Notes: generated from the letters alone by a model not told the origin. A DNA stretch of 64,000 nucleotides from Acetobacter conturbans (GCF_011516755.1 NZ_WOSY01000008.1:62001-126000); one strand, 5' to 3'. Shown: positions 9,263-20,162, numbered from the stretch's first letter. Made by a program: numbers and translations.

Positions 9263-9952
9263 TCAGTCAGCCCGTAGCATGTAGCCGGCATTCCGCACGG
9301 TATGGATCAGCGGCTGCTCGAACGGCTTGTCAACTTTCTGGCGCAGGCGCGAGACGTGCACGTCGATCACATTGGTCTGTGGGTCGAAGTGATAATCCCA
9401 CACGCCTTCCAGCAGCATGGTCCGGGTCACGACCTGCCCGGCATGGCGCATCAGGAACTCAAGAAGACGGAACTCACGCGGCTGAAGATCGATCTTCTGT
9501 CCTTCCCGCTTCACGGTGCGGGACAGCAGATCCATCTCCAGATCCTTCACTTCCAGTTTGGTCTGAGGCGCGGCTTCATTGCGTCCGCGCCGCCCCAACG
9601 CCTCGACCCGGGCCAGAAGTTCCGAGAAAGCGAAGGGTTTTGTGAGATAATCATCTCCTCCCGCCTTCAGCCCCGCGACACGGTCATCCACATCCGCGAG
9701 GGCCGACAGGATGATTACCGGCGTCGCATTGGTCTGGGCGCGGAGCGTTTCCAGAATCCGCAGCCCGTCGATGCCGCCGGGCAGCATACGATCAAGGATG
9801 ATGACGTCGAATTTTTCGCTGACCGCAAGGAATAGGCCGTCCTTGCCATTGTCGGCCTGCTCGACAAGGTGCCCCGTTTCCATCAGGCCCTTGACGACGA
9901 AGCCGCGGACTGTCGGGTCATCCTCAACGAGAAGTATGCGCATTATAATCAT
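9263..9952 (-). CDS. OmpR/PhoB-family response regulator
   Basis: This is the DNA-binding partner of the adjacent kinase. The receiver domain has the acidic pair in VEDD and phospho-acceptor D54 in IILDRMLPGG, and a conserved lysine in YLTKPF. The C-terminal winged helix shows LQPREFRLLEFLMRH and RQKVDKPFEQPLIHTVRNAGYML, close to the CusR/CopR/QseB group. The ATG at 9952 has GGAG 5 nt upstream and is preferred over an upstream reading that adds 44 unlikely residues. It heads the four-gene operon running down to 6542. Confidence 0.93.
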   Translation of the reverse strand: MIIMRILLVEDDPTVRGFVVKGLMETGHLVEQADNGKDGLFLAVSEKFDVIILDRMLPGGIDGLRILETLRAQTNATPVIILSALADVDDRVAGLKAGGDDYLTKPFAFSELLARVEALGRRGRNEAAPQTKLEVKDLEMDLLSRTVKREGQKIDLQPREFRLLEFLMRHAGQVVTRTMLLEGVWDYHFDPQTNVIDVHVSRLRQKVDKPFEQPLIHTVRNAGYMLRAD

Positions 9953-10149
9953 GTCTCCGGAACTGCGATGGGTCGCATACGGGTTCTGACGTGTGAGACT
10001 AGAGAGGGATGCCTGACCTGTCACGGGACCGGATCGGGAGGTTCCTGAAGATGCTGCAGTTTTCGCAGAATCTTCACGCATCATGAGATGTTATTCATGA
10101 ACCGGTTAGGCGCGCTTCATGAACAGAGCGCCACGAACACGTCGTGCGT

Positions 10150-10899
10150 TTACTGCGGGTCGGTCTCTTGCGGCAGATCCTGTGTTTCGAGATCGCGCCA
10201 TGCGCCACGGGACAGGATTTCCGCCGGACGAAAATTCGTTTTGTAGGCCATCTTGCGACTCTGGGCGATCCAGTAGCCGAGATAGACATACTCAAGACGG
10301 CGCCGTCTGGCCTGCTCGATCAGCCACATGATCGAAAAACTGCCCAGCGAACGATTCACGACTGTGGGATCGTAAAAGCTGTAAACGGCTGACAGCCCGT
10401 CATTCAGCGCATCGACGAGGCTGACGATCATCAGCTCATTTTCCGGCGTGCGGAATTCCACGATGAACGTGTCGATGGGTGTATCCTCGACCATCGAGCG
10501 ATAGTCGGAAAAATTCATCCCCGCCATGTCGCCGTCCGCATGACGCGCCGTCTGATACTGCCGGAACAGCACGAACTGTTCCGCAGTCGCCCTCGCAGGC
10601 ACTTCGAACCCTTCCAGCGTGACGTTGGCTTTCAGGATGCGTTTCTGGGTGCGGGTGGGGATGAATCGCGTCACCGGAATACGAATGGGCACACAGGCAT
10701 TGCAGCCATTGCAGACAGGGGCATAGGCGATGGCATGACTGCGGCGGAAACCTGCGCGCGACAGCCGGTCATGCAGTGTTTCCGCATTGGGGCCGGACAG
10801 GTCGGTGACGACCTTGCGTTCCAGTCGGTCCGGCAGATAGGGGCAGGGCTGGGGGGCGGTCGTATAGAAAAATTGCGGGTGACGGGACGAAAAAGTCAT
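10150..10899 (-). CDS. bpt: Aspartate/glutamate leucyltransferase (Bpt, N-end rule)
   Basis: Bpt transfers leucine from Leu-tRNA to N-terminal Asp or Glu residues, marking proteins for ClpAP degradation. The 249-residue protein has the N-terminal CPYLPDRLERKVVTDLSG, the cysteine cluster CNGCNAC near residue 66, and the ATE C-terminal region with VYSFYDP and YVYLGYWI. Length and motifs fit the bacterial family, which was long annotated as arginyltransferase. It appears monocistronic on the minus strand. Confidence 0.93.
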   Translation of the reverse strand: MTFSSRHPQFFYTTAPQPCPYLPDRLERKVVTDLSGPNAETLHDRLSRAGFRRSHAIAYAPVCNGCNACVPIRIPVTRFIPTRTQKRILKANVTLEGFEVPARATAEQFVLFRQYQTARHADGDMAGMNFSDYRSMVEDTPIDTFIVEFRTPENELMIVSLVDALNDGLSAVYSFYDPTVVNRSLGSFSIMWLIEQARRRRLEYVYLGYWIAQSRKMAYKTNFRPAEILSRGAWRDLETQDLPQETDPQ

Positions 10900-11059
10900 T
10901 GCGCTTTTGTCTCCCGTATCCTGTTACAAGGACGGGACCCGATCATCCCGCCTTCTGTTCTGAAGTGAACGCTCCCGGCATCCTGTTCCATAACGCCCGA
11001 TAATGGCGAAAGGTCGCCCGCTCCGTCAATCGAAGAGCGTGTGAGGAGCGCCTCTTTCC

Positions 11060-12007
11060 TCAGAGTTGATAAGAAGCGCCAAGACGCAACTGAACACCAT
11101 TGGACCAGGAGATGCCCCGGCTCGATTGGGAGTTGTTGAAGTAAAGGTTCCTATCTGATTGTGTTTCTTTTGCCCGACCATCATTCAGATAGGTATAGCT
11201 GACGCCCCTTGTCAGATGGATACGGTCCGTCATACGGTAATCCAGCCCGATATCCCCGCTCCACTGAGGGCGGGAAGCGCCCGCATAACGTCGTGGATTG
11301 TTGTAGAAATAACTGTGTGTGTCGAGAAACTGCGCCCAGCCTACGCGTCCGCGGATGACGAGACGTTCGGTGATGGCATAATCGGCGTGAAGTGCCAGCC
11401 CGACATATCCTTTGCCAAACGCTGTAAAAGTATTGGAGCCGCCTGCCGTGAAACCGCCCTGTATGGTCGGCGTGATGAGCAGGTGGTCGTCAAGGAGCAG
11501 GAAGCCCTTGCCGAATTCGCCCCTCACATTGATGTTCGACCTGTTCACACCGGTCTTACCGCGCTCCTGATCATTGTAGACTGCCCCGGAGTCATGCCAG
11601 TGTGTACTGTAATTGTCGTCGACCTCCCCGTCATCAAGACTGAAGGAGGCCGCTGCATAGACATGCTTAATGACAGCGGTCTCGAACATATACTGTCCGT
11701 CGACCCGAAAGCCGGGAGTCCAGCCGCTTACGTGGTTGCGCTCTGACCCGGAGGACTTGCTGTGCTCCTCCCAGTAAGGGGTGGTGTAGTTATAGCTGTC
11801 ATTATGACCGCTGTTGCTCGTGAGGTCCTGGAAATTGCCGGTTACGGACAGGCCGATTTCCCGGTTGACGGCGATGACCGGGAGTGGCGCGGCTTTCGCT
11901 GGAGTGATGACCGCAGGCAGCAGGGTCGCCGCTGAGAGTAAGAATGCGGCCGCGCGCAGAAGGCGGGCTGCATGAAGGCGAAAGTTTTGCAAAGTCATCC
12001 GGGACAC
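11060..12007 (-). CDS. Outer-membrane beta-barrel protein of unknown function
   Basis: I do not recognise the family. The 315-residue product has a long signal peptide (GTG at 12007 or ATG at 11998; cleavage near AKAAPL, residue 40). The mature part has alternating amphipathic strands typical of outer-membrane barrels, for example FGKGYVGLALHADYAITERLVIRGRVGWAQF and WSGDIGLDYRMTDRIHLTRGVSYTYL. It ends in a strand with QLRLGASYQL. It is rich in Asn, Ser and Tyr and has no cysteine in the mature part. It stands alone; neighbours bpt and hemB give no hint of role. Confidence 0.65.
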   Translation of the reverse strand: MSRMTLQNFRLHAARLLRAAAFLLSAATLLPAVITPAKAAPLPVIAVNREIGLSVTGNFQDLTSNSGHNDSYNYTTPYWEEHSKSSGSERNHVSGWTPGFRVDGQYMFETAVIKHVYAAASFSLDDGEVDDNYSTHWHDSGAVYNDQERGKTGVNRSNINVRGEFGKGFLLLDDHLLITPTIQGGFTAGGSNTFTAFGKGYVGLALHADYAITERLVIRGRVGWAQFLDTHSYFYNNPRRYAGASRPQWSGDIGLDYRMTDRIHLTRGVSYTYLNDGRAKETQSDRNLYFNNSQSSRGISWSNGVQLRLGASYQL

Positions 12008-12196
12008 GGTCTCATGAGATTGAAGAGCGTGCTCCGTATCTCATATGTATCTTACGTGTTACATTCCGGATTGATCGCGGTGAGACGCGATATGTAGGAA
12101 AATGGCTGATAAAGGACATTTTTTGATCTTTTCTTGTCTCTGCTTTGTAACTGTATGTTGCTTTTTTTGTCGCGCAACAGCAACCGGAGACGGGCA

Positions 12197-12231
12197 TTTC
12201 CCGTCAGGACGAAACCGGACCTGACGGGAAA
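12197..12231 (-). terminator. Hairpin downstream of hemB
   Basis: A perfect 12-bp inverted repeat (TTTCCCGTCAGG 12197-12208 with CCTGACGGGAAA 12220-12231) lies just past the hemB stop on the minus strand. There is no long T-run, so termination strength is uncertain. Confidence 0.6.
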
Positions 12232-12252
12232 CAGCCCTTGAGAGGCAGTGCG

Positions 12253-13796
<1,544 letters not shown>

Positions 13797-14130
13797 GTCG
13801 GTCAGCCTCGATTGGGGGGCTGCCTCGAGGATGCAGAGATTGTTAAACTAGTCGACCCATTCGAGAGTTATCCATTCAGCGGTCTAAAAGAATTGCCATG
13901 GGTTGTGTCTGCGGATCACCTTGGGTTTGAACAGACCGTTGGTGTTTGCGGCGAGCGGACTGTCGTCGTGCCCGACAGACATTTCGATCTCAGCTTCGAC
14001 CTGACGTTCCATGTAACGAATGGCAACGTATTGGAGACCCTGTTCAAGGGATGCACCAACAGGCTTGCCTCTCGGGGACAAGCCTGTTGAGCGTCTGCTT
14101 CAGAGTATCGCGCACGAAGGCGGTATGCAT
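13797..14130 (-). pseudogene. Decayed IS3-family transposase (OrfB C-terminal half)
   Basis: Reading the minus strand in pieces gives a degraded DDE integrase core. From about 14128 comes FVRDTLKQTL; after a frame change, EQGLQYVAIRYMERQVEAEI, then EMSVGHDDSPLAANTNGLFK and VIRRHNPWQ. After an in-frame TAG come TAEWITLEWVD, a second TAG where IS3 transposases have Trp, and FNN. This matches the IS3 pattern ...SQYVSIRYTERLAEAGIEPS... and ...GLYKAEVIHRRGPWRS.... At least one frameshift and two stops show it is dead. No terminal repeats were found. Confidence 0.8.
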
Positions 14131-14158
14131 CGTGCCCGGACCATCACACAAAATCTCA

Positions 14159-16837
14159 TCACGACCGTGGCGCGTGCCGGAACCCCGTTCCCTGCAACTT
14201 GCTGTCGTCGAGGCGGAAGGCACCCATCGGCAGACGGCGGCTGAAGCCTTTGTTCGTCTTAAAACCCTTTAACAGGTCGAACAGGAACGGAATATAAGGT
14301 CCCGTCTTACGTCCGGCGTCGCGGTAGACCTGAGTAAAGGTCGGAGAGTCGCTATTGGCGATATTGTAGACTTCAATGCCTTTTGATGATGAGGCAGGAG
14401 AACTCATCAAATGGACAATGGCGCGCGCCACGTCATGGGGGGCAATGAAGTGGCTATTGCGGTACAGTGCAATAGCTTTCCTTCCGCGGCTCCAGTTGAG
14501 CGACTCTTCCAGAAACTTATCGCCGGCTGCCACCGCGATCCGATAGATGTCAACATGCAGATCGGACCGATACTTTGCCAGAACTGCTTCGCCCTCGATC
14601 TTGGATTTCGCATATTCACGCATGTAGGGTTCAGCAAAATACTGTGTGTGCAATGGCTGATCGAGGTCGATCAGCGGAGCATCCTCGCTCACGACCTTTG
14701 TCAGTGGGGAGCCGTAGACCACCATCGAACTGGCCTGCCCAAAATAACGCACGCCCTGACGCACGCAGGCTTGTGCCAGTCGATCGAGATTGGTGACATT
14801 GGCGACCATCATTTCGGACACGTCGTTGGTGGCGGCGGCGAGGTTGATCACCGCATCCGCACCCTGAACGAGAGCGTCGAACGCCGCGTCAGGCAGGTCG
14901 GGATCGGCAAAATCACACCGTACCCATTCGACACGATCATGTTGAGGAACCGTGTTGCGGAACTGACCGCGAATGCGCCAGCCAGCTTTGATCAGCACGT
15001 CAATCAGATTGCGGCCAAGATTGCCGGTAGCGCCGGTGATGACTGCAAGAGGCCGCGAAGAATCGGTATCCACCGGTTGTGCCAAACTACCTATCTTTTC
15101 CTCGAAAATTTCTCGCTTCAGGCGATCAGCCAAGCGTATGGCAAGCGCTGCGATCACCAATGTCGGATTTGCATGGCCGCTGGTCGGGAAGACCGAGGCG
15201 CCTGCAACCGACAGACCGCGCACGTTATGAACCGCCAGCTCAGCGTCGACCACGCTCGTCTCGGGGTCGAGACCCATACGGGTCGTCCCCGCTGTGTGCG
15301 CCATGTCGTGAATCAAGAGCGAGCGCCCGTCCGGGTCCGATAGCGCGGGATCAATGTGGAATCCCTTGATGCCGGCCTGCTCCAGATCGGCCGCGATTTT
15401 CCTGCCGAAAATCACGATATTCCGGCGCAGGCTATCAGGTAATTCCCATTCCACGTGGGCGCGACGGAGACCAAGATGGTCAGTTTGTTCAGAAAGCGTG
15501 ATCCTGTTGCTGGCTTCGGGTGGCTGTTCGGCGATGACGCTCAGACCTACACTGGCGAGCTGTCGTCCGCGGCCGCCGCCGATAAATTCGCGTGCGACCA
15601 TGTTGGCATTGAGGAAAACGACAATATCAGCGAGCAGGCGACGTAAACGCTCCGGAATGCGTTCATAGTTAAGGAACTTCTTTCCCATCGCCGAAGAAAT
15701 GACGCCCACGTTACTCACGACGGTCGCCACGTCTTTTAATGGGGCCGCGCTTGTGCGCTTGGCCAGCCGCATGAGCGCGCGCAATGGATCATCGTGTGCG
15801 ATTCCAACGGCCATAAAGGCCGCCATGTTGGGCATGTGATATTCGCGCTGCCGGTCGGGCTTAAGAGCCAGGCCGCAGGAATACATGAACGAACGGTAAT
15901 GTTCGCGCAGTGGGTAGAAGCCCAAAACCTGCGCTGCCCGATCCATGTGTGCGCTATCAAAAGCGCCGAGCGAGACGCTGGGGTGATCGGTCAGGTAGCG
16001 CCCGACCGGACCGTGATCGGCGCCCGGCGAGAGCAGCAGCAGACGCGCGTTCTCAATGGCGCCAGCGGCCAGTACGACGCGACGGGCACGGATCGTCCCC
16101 ACCGCGCGGCCACTCAGGGACGAGACGATTTTGACGCCTTCCACGGCCCCGTCAGTGATCACAATGGATGCCACGGTCGTATTGAGGAATACGGTGACGT
16201 TGGCGTGATGCTCTCGCCGGAAGTCCGGGCCAAAGCGCATGACGTCGGTCAGCGAGTGACGGGAGCGGGCGAACTGCCAGAAAAAGGCATCAAAATCGTG
16301 CAATGCCGCAATCTCGGACGGCTCTGTCAGGGCCGCCATGCGCCAGAATCCGCTCCCCTGAACCATTGGGCCCAAGTCAAGGTGGCGCGCTGCACGATCA
16401 AGGTAGGGTGCCAAGTCCGTGCCATCGATTGGCCAGCCAGAATTTGCGATCCAGGGGCGTTGCTCGAAATCGATGGGATCGAACGGTGCTACCTTGCCTG
16501 CCCAGCCAGCAGTCGAGCCGCCGAGCACGCGGCAACGCACACCGAATTTCTGTGTCTGCACCGTCCAGACGTTGAGTTGAGGCTCGTTCTGCTGCTTTCG
16601 CGCGGCCTGGATGTCCGGATTGTCCAGTATGCCCGAGGTTTCGACAGCATTGAGTGCCTCATGCTTTTCTGTCTCTTCGAACTCGCCGCTTTCGAGGACT
16701 GCGATACGAAGATTCTGCCCGGAAAGCTCGCGCGTCATGGTCAGGCCAGCAGCGCCGCCTCCGACAATGATGAGGTCGAAAGGGTCATTGACAGAACTGA
16801 GGTCTAATTCCGTCTCGATGTTGATGAAGTGTGACAT
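14159..16837 (-). CDS. Fusion protein: GMC-family flavin oxidoreductase + NAD-dependent epimerase/reductase
   Basis: One unbroken 892-residue frame joins two enzymes. Residues ~18-575 are a GMC oxidoreductase: FAD motif DLIIVGGGAAGLTMTREL, GGSTAGWAGK, AAGAIENARLLL, and the C-terminal HTAGTTRMG and SVFPTSGHANPTLVIAALAIRLAD. Residues ~595-880 are an extended/atypical SDR: nucleotide motif AVITGATGNLGRNLIDVL, INLAAATNDVSE, and a Y...K pair in YMREYAKSKIEGEA. ATG at 16837 has GGAG 6 nt upstream; a GTG directly precedes it. Substrate is unknown; a sugar or sugar-nucleotide oxidised then reduced or epimerised is a guess. Dead IS3 fragments flank it on both sides, suggesting acquisition by transfer. 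Confidence 0.85.
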   Translation of the reverse strand: MSHFINIETELDLSSVNDPFDLIIVGGGAAGLTMTRELSGQNLRIAVLESGEFEETEKHEALNAVETSGILDNPDIQAARKQQNEPQLNVWTVQTQKFGVRCRVLGGSTAGWAGKVAPFDPIDFEQRPWIANSGWPIDGTDLAPYLDRAARHLDLGPMVQGSGFWRMAALTEPSEIAALHDFDAFFWQFARSRHSLTDVMRFGPDFRREHHANVTVFLNTTVASIVITDGAVEGVKIVSSLSGRAVGTIRARRVVLAAGAIENARLLLLSPGADHGPVGRYLTDHPSVSLGAFDSAHMDRAAQVLGFYPLREHYRSFMYSCGLALKPDRQREYHMPNMAAFMAVGIAHDDPLRALMRLAKRTSAAPLKDVATVVSNVGVISSAMGKKFLNYERIPERLRRLLADIVVFLNANMVAREFIGGGRGRQLASVGLSVIAEQPPEASNRITLSEQTDHLGLRRAHVEWELPDSLRRNIVIFGRKIAADLEQAGIKGFHIDPALSDPDGRSLLIHDMAHTAGTTRMGLDPETSVVDAELAVHNVRGLSVAGASVFPTSGHANPTLVIAALAIRLADRLKREIFEEKIGSLAQPVDTDSSRPLAVITGATGNLGRNLIDVLIKAGWRIRGQFRNTVPQHDRVEWVRCDFADPDLPDAAFDALVQGADAVINLAAATNDVSEMMVANVTNLDRLAQACVRQGVRYFGQASSMVVYGSPLTKVVSEDAPLIDLDQPLHTQYFAEPYMREYAKSKIEGEAVLAKYRSDLHVDIYRIAVAAGDKFLEESLNWSRGRKAIALYRNSHFIAPHDVARAIVHLMSSPASSSKGIEVYNIANSDSPTFTQVYRDAGRKTGPYIPFLFDLLKGFKTNKGFSRRLPMGAFRLDDSKLQGTGFRHAPRS

Positions 16838-17159
16838 CACTTGCTCCGGTCAGGATTGATTTGCGGACGGATATCCAGACATTTTTTTCGATCATCCTGG
16901 GTCCGCTATCTCCCACAGAGTCGCAATTTCATCCGGCTTACAGCTTGAATAAAAAGCCTAACATTCTCCGAAATTCAGCGTATAGAACTAGATGATAATG
17001 TAAATAAATGCCAGTGGAGGGATGCTGCTTTTGGCGTTCCGCCCGAAGTTCATTCGCATTCAAGACAGGCTCCCCCGGCTTTAAGTTGTACAAACAGACT
17101 GACGTGAGATCCATCTTGTGCTGCCAGAATGATGGATATGTCACGGTTTTGTTCCGGCT
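16838..17159. other. Region between the fusion gene and IS3 remnant
   Basis: No supported gene. The fusion gene's promoter should be here. Base composition is visibly more AT-rich than surrounding genes between 16920 and 17010. Confidence 0.35.
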
Positions 17160-17975
17160 CGTTAAAGCTCAGTGATGGGTATAAAGGGAGAGCGACAAAG
17201 ACTGAGTTCAAGCGTGAGGCGGTTTGTCTGGCGCTGAGCACTGGCCTTTCGCATGAGCGGCTTGGCGAAGGTCCAGGTGCGTGTTCGACGGCTGAAGGTG
17301 TGGACGCGTGATGCACAAGAGCAGGACGCATCGCCATCTTCTGATGCAGCGAGTGGGCTGTGTCATACTCTTGTGGGACGATGCGAAGCCCTATTGTGAG
17401 AGCCTCCGACTGCAGAAGGTTAGGGGGGGGGAAAGGGCCGACGCAGTTCTTCGCGCGACAAAAGCCGTGACATTCGCATTTATTGCCCGTTGTCAGCACT
17501 CTTGGCCGCATGAGCGTATCTGTCGCCTGTTTGGCGTCAGTGACTGTGGCTTCCGGGCCTGATGCAAACGTCTCGTCTTCTTCCGCAAAAGGCAGGACGA
17601 AGCTCTGCGGGTCCATATCCGTGTTGTTCAAAAGTTAAAGTTGCCAAATGCTATGGACGGCCACGCATGACAGAAGAACTCAGGATGATGGGGCGGCCTG
17701 TAGGGCATCGTTGCGTAGGCCCTCTGATCCGTGAAAACACCTTTCACTTGCTCGCAGGTGGTGATTCAGGGTGATCGCATGCAGCGCACCACCTTGGATA
17801 ACGGGCAGTGCTGGCACGGCCACTCCTCTTGCTCTTGAACCGATCCTGCTCAAGCAGAATCTTATCACGACGGAAACCAACCGGAAATACGCTGCTGACA
17901 TCACATATCTCTGGATGTCGAAGGTCTAGGTGTGTCTCGCTGCCGGCATTGATATGTTGTCGCGACGCATGTTCC
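17160..17975 (+). pseudogene. Decayed IS3-family insertion element (OrfA and OrfB fragments)
   Basis: Scattered plus-strand pieces read as an IS3-type transposase in different frames. An OrfA helix-turn-helix (TKTEFKREAVCLALSTGLS) lies at about 17195-17263. OrfB N-terminal FAFIARCQHSWPHERICRLF is at about 17470-17540. CYGRPRMTEELRMMGRPVGH is at about 17649-17720, and the start of the DDE domain (NRKYAADITYLW, then a TAG in place of Trp, then AGIDMLSRRMF) at 17858-17975. The pieces keep the correct order of an intact element but are separated by frameshifts and stops. No intact ends or target duplication were seen. Confidence 0.75.
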
Positions 17976-18387
17976 ACCCTGCGGTGGAAGAGCCCTCTTG
18001 GATCACGAAAAAATCCGAGACACGTCCACGCCGACACAGGCAGACAATCTGGCGATGATGGAGTTGCCATCACGACCGAAGCCATGTGGGGGCAGGATGC
18101 CTTGTGTCAAACGCTTGGTTTCATGAGTAGGATTTTGGCCGTCAGGGAACAGATCTGCATGTCCGCATCGCTATTTCCGGACCATGGCACGGCCTTCATC
18201 TCCTCTGCACGGGAGCATCGCATAAACCCTGTTTCTTCGGAAAAGTGGGGGTTAAACCACCATACTATTTCCGTAGCAGAGCCAGTTTGTTGGTAAAAAA
18301 ACGAACCGGAAATGTATAAAAACGACAATTCAGCTTGCGGGAAGATGTCCGGGAGGTAATATCGGGGCCGTTGCGAAACCGATAGAA
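17976..18387. other. Gene-poor stretch before the amine dehydrogenase operon
   Basis: No supported gene. The left part is probably further IS3 debris that I could not read in frame. The right part, from about 18250, should hold the promoter and leader of the amine dehydrogenase operon, but no clear promoter motif was recognised. Confidence 0.4.
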
Positions 18388-19617
18388 ATGAGTCTCATGA
18401 CGCTTCCGCATCTCTGTAATCCGAAAGGCCGTCGTACAGCCTTTCTCTGTTCGCTTCTGACCGGTGTTGCCCTTCTCGCGGCAACGGCGACAGCACGGGC
18501 GGACGAACCCATTCTGCAGACGGAACAAAGCGATGTCACCACGCTGGCTCCGTGGTCGCCGCACACGATTCTGGTCGTGGACGCAGTCTATCAGCATAAT
18601 AAGGATGGCCGCGCCTATGTGATCGACGCCGATAAAGGGCGTCTGATGGGCATGGTGCAGGCCGCCTATAATGCGAATGTCACCCTCACGCCGGACGCGA
18701 GCCATTTCTATGTCGGTGAAACGACGTGGGAGCGTGGAAATCGCGGTGAGCGCAACGATCTGCTGGCCGAATATGACGCCAGAACGCTGAAGATCACGGC
18801 GGATGAAAAGCTGCCGTCCCGCGCTCTGGTCACGCCGAAGCGCAACGATCTTGCCATCAGTGCCGATGCGTCCCGCGTCTATGTCTATCAAATGAGCCCC
18901 GGCAGCGGTGTCGAAGTGGTCGATACCGCCACGCACAAGGTTACCCAGACGGTCGATGTGCCGGGTTGCGCCCTGATCTATCCGTGGGGCAACAGCGGCT
19001 TTTCATCGCTTTGCGCGGATGGCACGCTGGCCAATGTGAGCCTCGGGGCGGACGGAAAGCCGTCCATGACCCACAGCGCGCCTTTCTTCGAGCCGGATCA
19101 CGACGGTATCTTCGAGCAGAGTCCTTCTGTGACGAAGGACGGTAAGGCGTGGTTCATCAGCTACACCGGCAAGGTCTATCCGACGACGCTGGGCGTCAAT
19201 GCAACGGTCGAAAAGCCGTGGTCGCTGCAGGAAGGCGCCGGCATGAAAGCCGCACCTGATTCCGCCAAACCCTTCGAGGTGACGTGGCGTCCCGGTGGCT
19301 GGCAGATGTCCGCGCTGCACAAGAGCCGTCACGAGCTGTATGTCCTGATGCACAAGGGAACCTTCTGGACCCACAAGGACGCTGGTTCCGAAGTCTGGGT
19401 GTATGACACCGAGACCCACAAGCGTGTTCGTCGCATGGTTCTCCCGGTTGCAAGCCCGATGGTCGGCGTGACGCAGGATGACAACCCCCTGATGTTCGCG
19501 ACTGACGAAGAGACTGGCGATTTCTTCATGCTTGATGCGAAGAGCGGCAAGCTCCTCCACAAGATGAAGGCTCTCGGTGGCGCGCTGATCTTCACGGTCG
19601 CGCCCGGTGAAGGATGA
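18388..19617 (+). CDS. Amine dehydrogenase heavy (beta-propeller) subunit
   Basis: The large subunit of a TTQ amine dehydrogenase (MauB of methylamine dehydrogenase, AauB of aromatic amine dehydrogenase) is a periplasmic seven-bladed propeller that docks the TTQ light chain. The 409-residue length fits, with a signal peptide ending at about residue 38 (ATARADEP). Propeller repeats such as RAYVIDADKGRLMGMV, DASRVYVYQMSPGSGVEVVDTATHKV and EVWVYDTETHKRV are visible. ATGs at 18388 and 18397 are both possible; neither has a strong ribosome site. The stop overlaps mauE as ATGA. Sequence alone does not distinguish a methylamine from an aromatic-amine enzyme. Confidence 0.92.
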   Translation: MSLMTLPHLCNPKGRRTAFLCSLLTGVALLAATATARADEPILQTEQSDVTTLAPWSPHTILVVDAVYQHNKDGRAYVIDADKGRLMGMVQAAYNANVTLTPDASHFYVGETTWERGNRGERNDLLAEYDARTLKITADEKLPSRALVTPKRNDLAISADASRVYVYQMSPGSGVEVVDTATHKVTQTVDVPGCALIYPWGNSGFSSLCADGTLANVSLGADGKPSMTHSAPFFEPDHDGIFEQSPSVTKDGKAWFISYTGKVYPTTLGVNATVEKPWSLQEGAGMKAAPDSAKPFEVTWRPGGWQMSALHKSRHELYVLMHKGTFWTHKDAGSEVWVYDTETHKRVRRMVLPVASPMVGVTQDDNPLMFATDEETGDFFMLDAKSGKLLHKMKALGGALIFTVAPGEG

Positions 19618-20162
19618 GTTCGTCATCATTCATGATGATGGACGGGCTTTCGGCTTTTTGCGCGGGTGGCGTGGGGGTGATGTTTCTCGTGGCCGGTCTG
19701 GCCAAACTGCGGGAACATGACCTCTTTCTAGGAACGCTGGCGTCATACCGGCTGCTGCCGTCATGGTCATTCGAGGCTGTGGCATGGGGGCTGGCTGTCG
19801 TCGAGGTTCTGACCGGCGCGCTGCTGCTCTCCGGGCTGGGACGTTCAGTGGGTGCCTTGCTTGCTGCACTCATGCTGGTGGTTTTCGCTTTGGCGATGGG
19901 CATCAACATGATGCGGGGGCACACGGAAATATCCTGTGGCTGCACGCCGGGGCAGAAAGGTGAGACGCTTTCCTGGGGGCTGGTTTTCCGGACACTGGGC
20001 TGCGCTCTTCCTGCTCTGCTTCCTGTCATTGCAGGCGGCCATGAAGCTCTTGCTTTGCAGTTGGAAGGAACCGGCTGCGGGATTGCTTTCTGGGTGCTGT
20101 GGCAGGCGCTGCATGCCCTGCCTTCCGGGAATGCGGCGGTCACGGCAGGAGAGCACGCATGA
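19614..20162 (+). CDS. mauE: MauE-type membrane protein for amine dehydrogenase maturation
   Basis: MauE is an inner-membrane protein needed to make the light chain, probably by helping form its six disulfides together with MauD. The 182-residue product has four or five hydrophobic helices (about 12-30, 50-70, 75-97, 120-140, 150-170), and the cysteine pair in EISCGC, typical of MauE/DoxX-like proteins. It overlaps both mauB and mauD by ATGA, implying tight co-translation. The order B-E-D-A equals that of known mau and aau operons. Confidence 0.9.
   Translation: MSSSSFMMMDGLSAFCAGGVGVMFLVAGLAKLREHDLFLGTLASYRLLPSWSFEAVAWGLAVVEVLTGALLLSGLGRSVGALLAALMLVVFALAMGINMMRGHTEISCGCTPGQKGETLSWGLVFRTLGCALPALLPVIAGGHEALALQLEGTGCGIAFWVLWQALHALPSGNAAVTAGEHA

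Noticed and set aside
15794..16807. 337-codon plus-strand frame opposite the GMC-SDR fusion gene
   Set aside because: The minus-strand frame carries complete FAD and SDR motifs; the plus frame is low-complexity shadow sequence.
17976..18300. Further IS3 OrfB sequence downstream of the recognised fragments
   Set aside because: Only faint resemblance (for example a segment ending ELPSRPKP) could be read and no frame is convincing.
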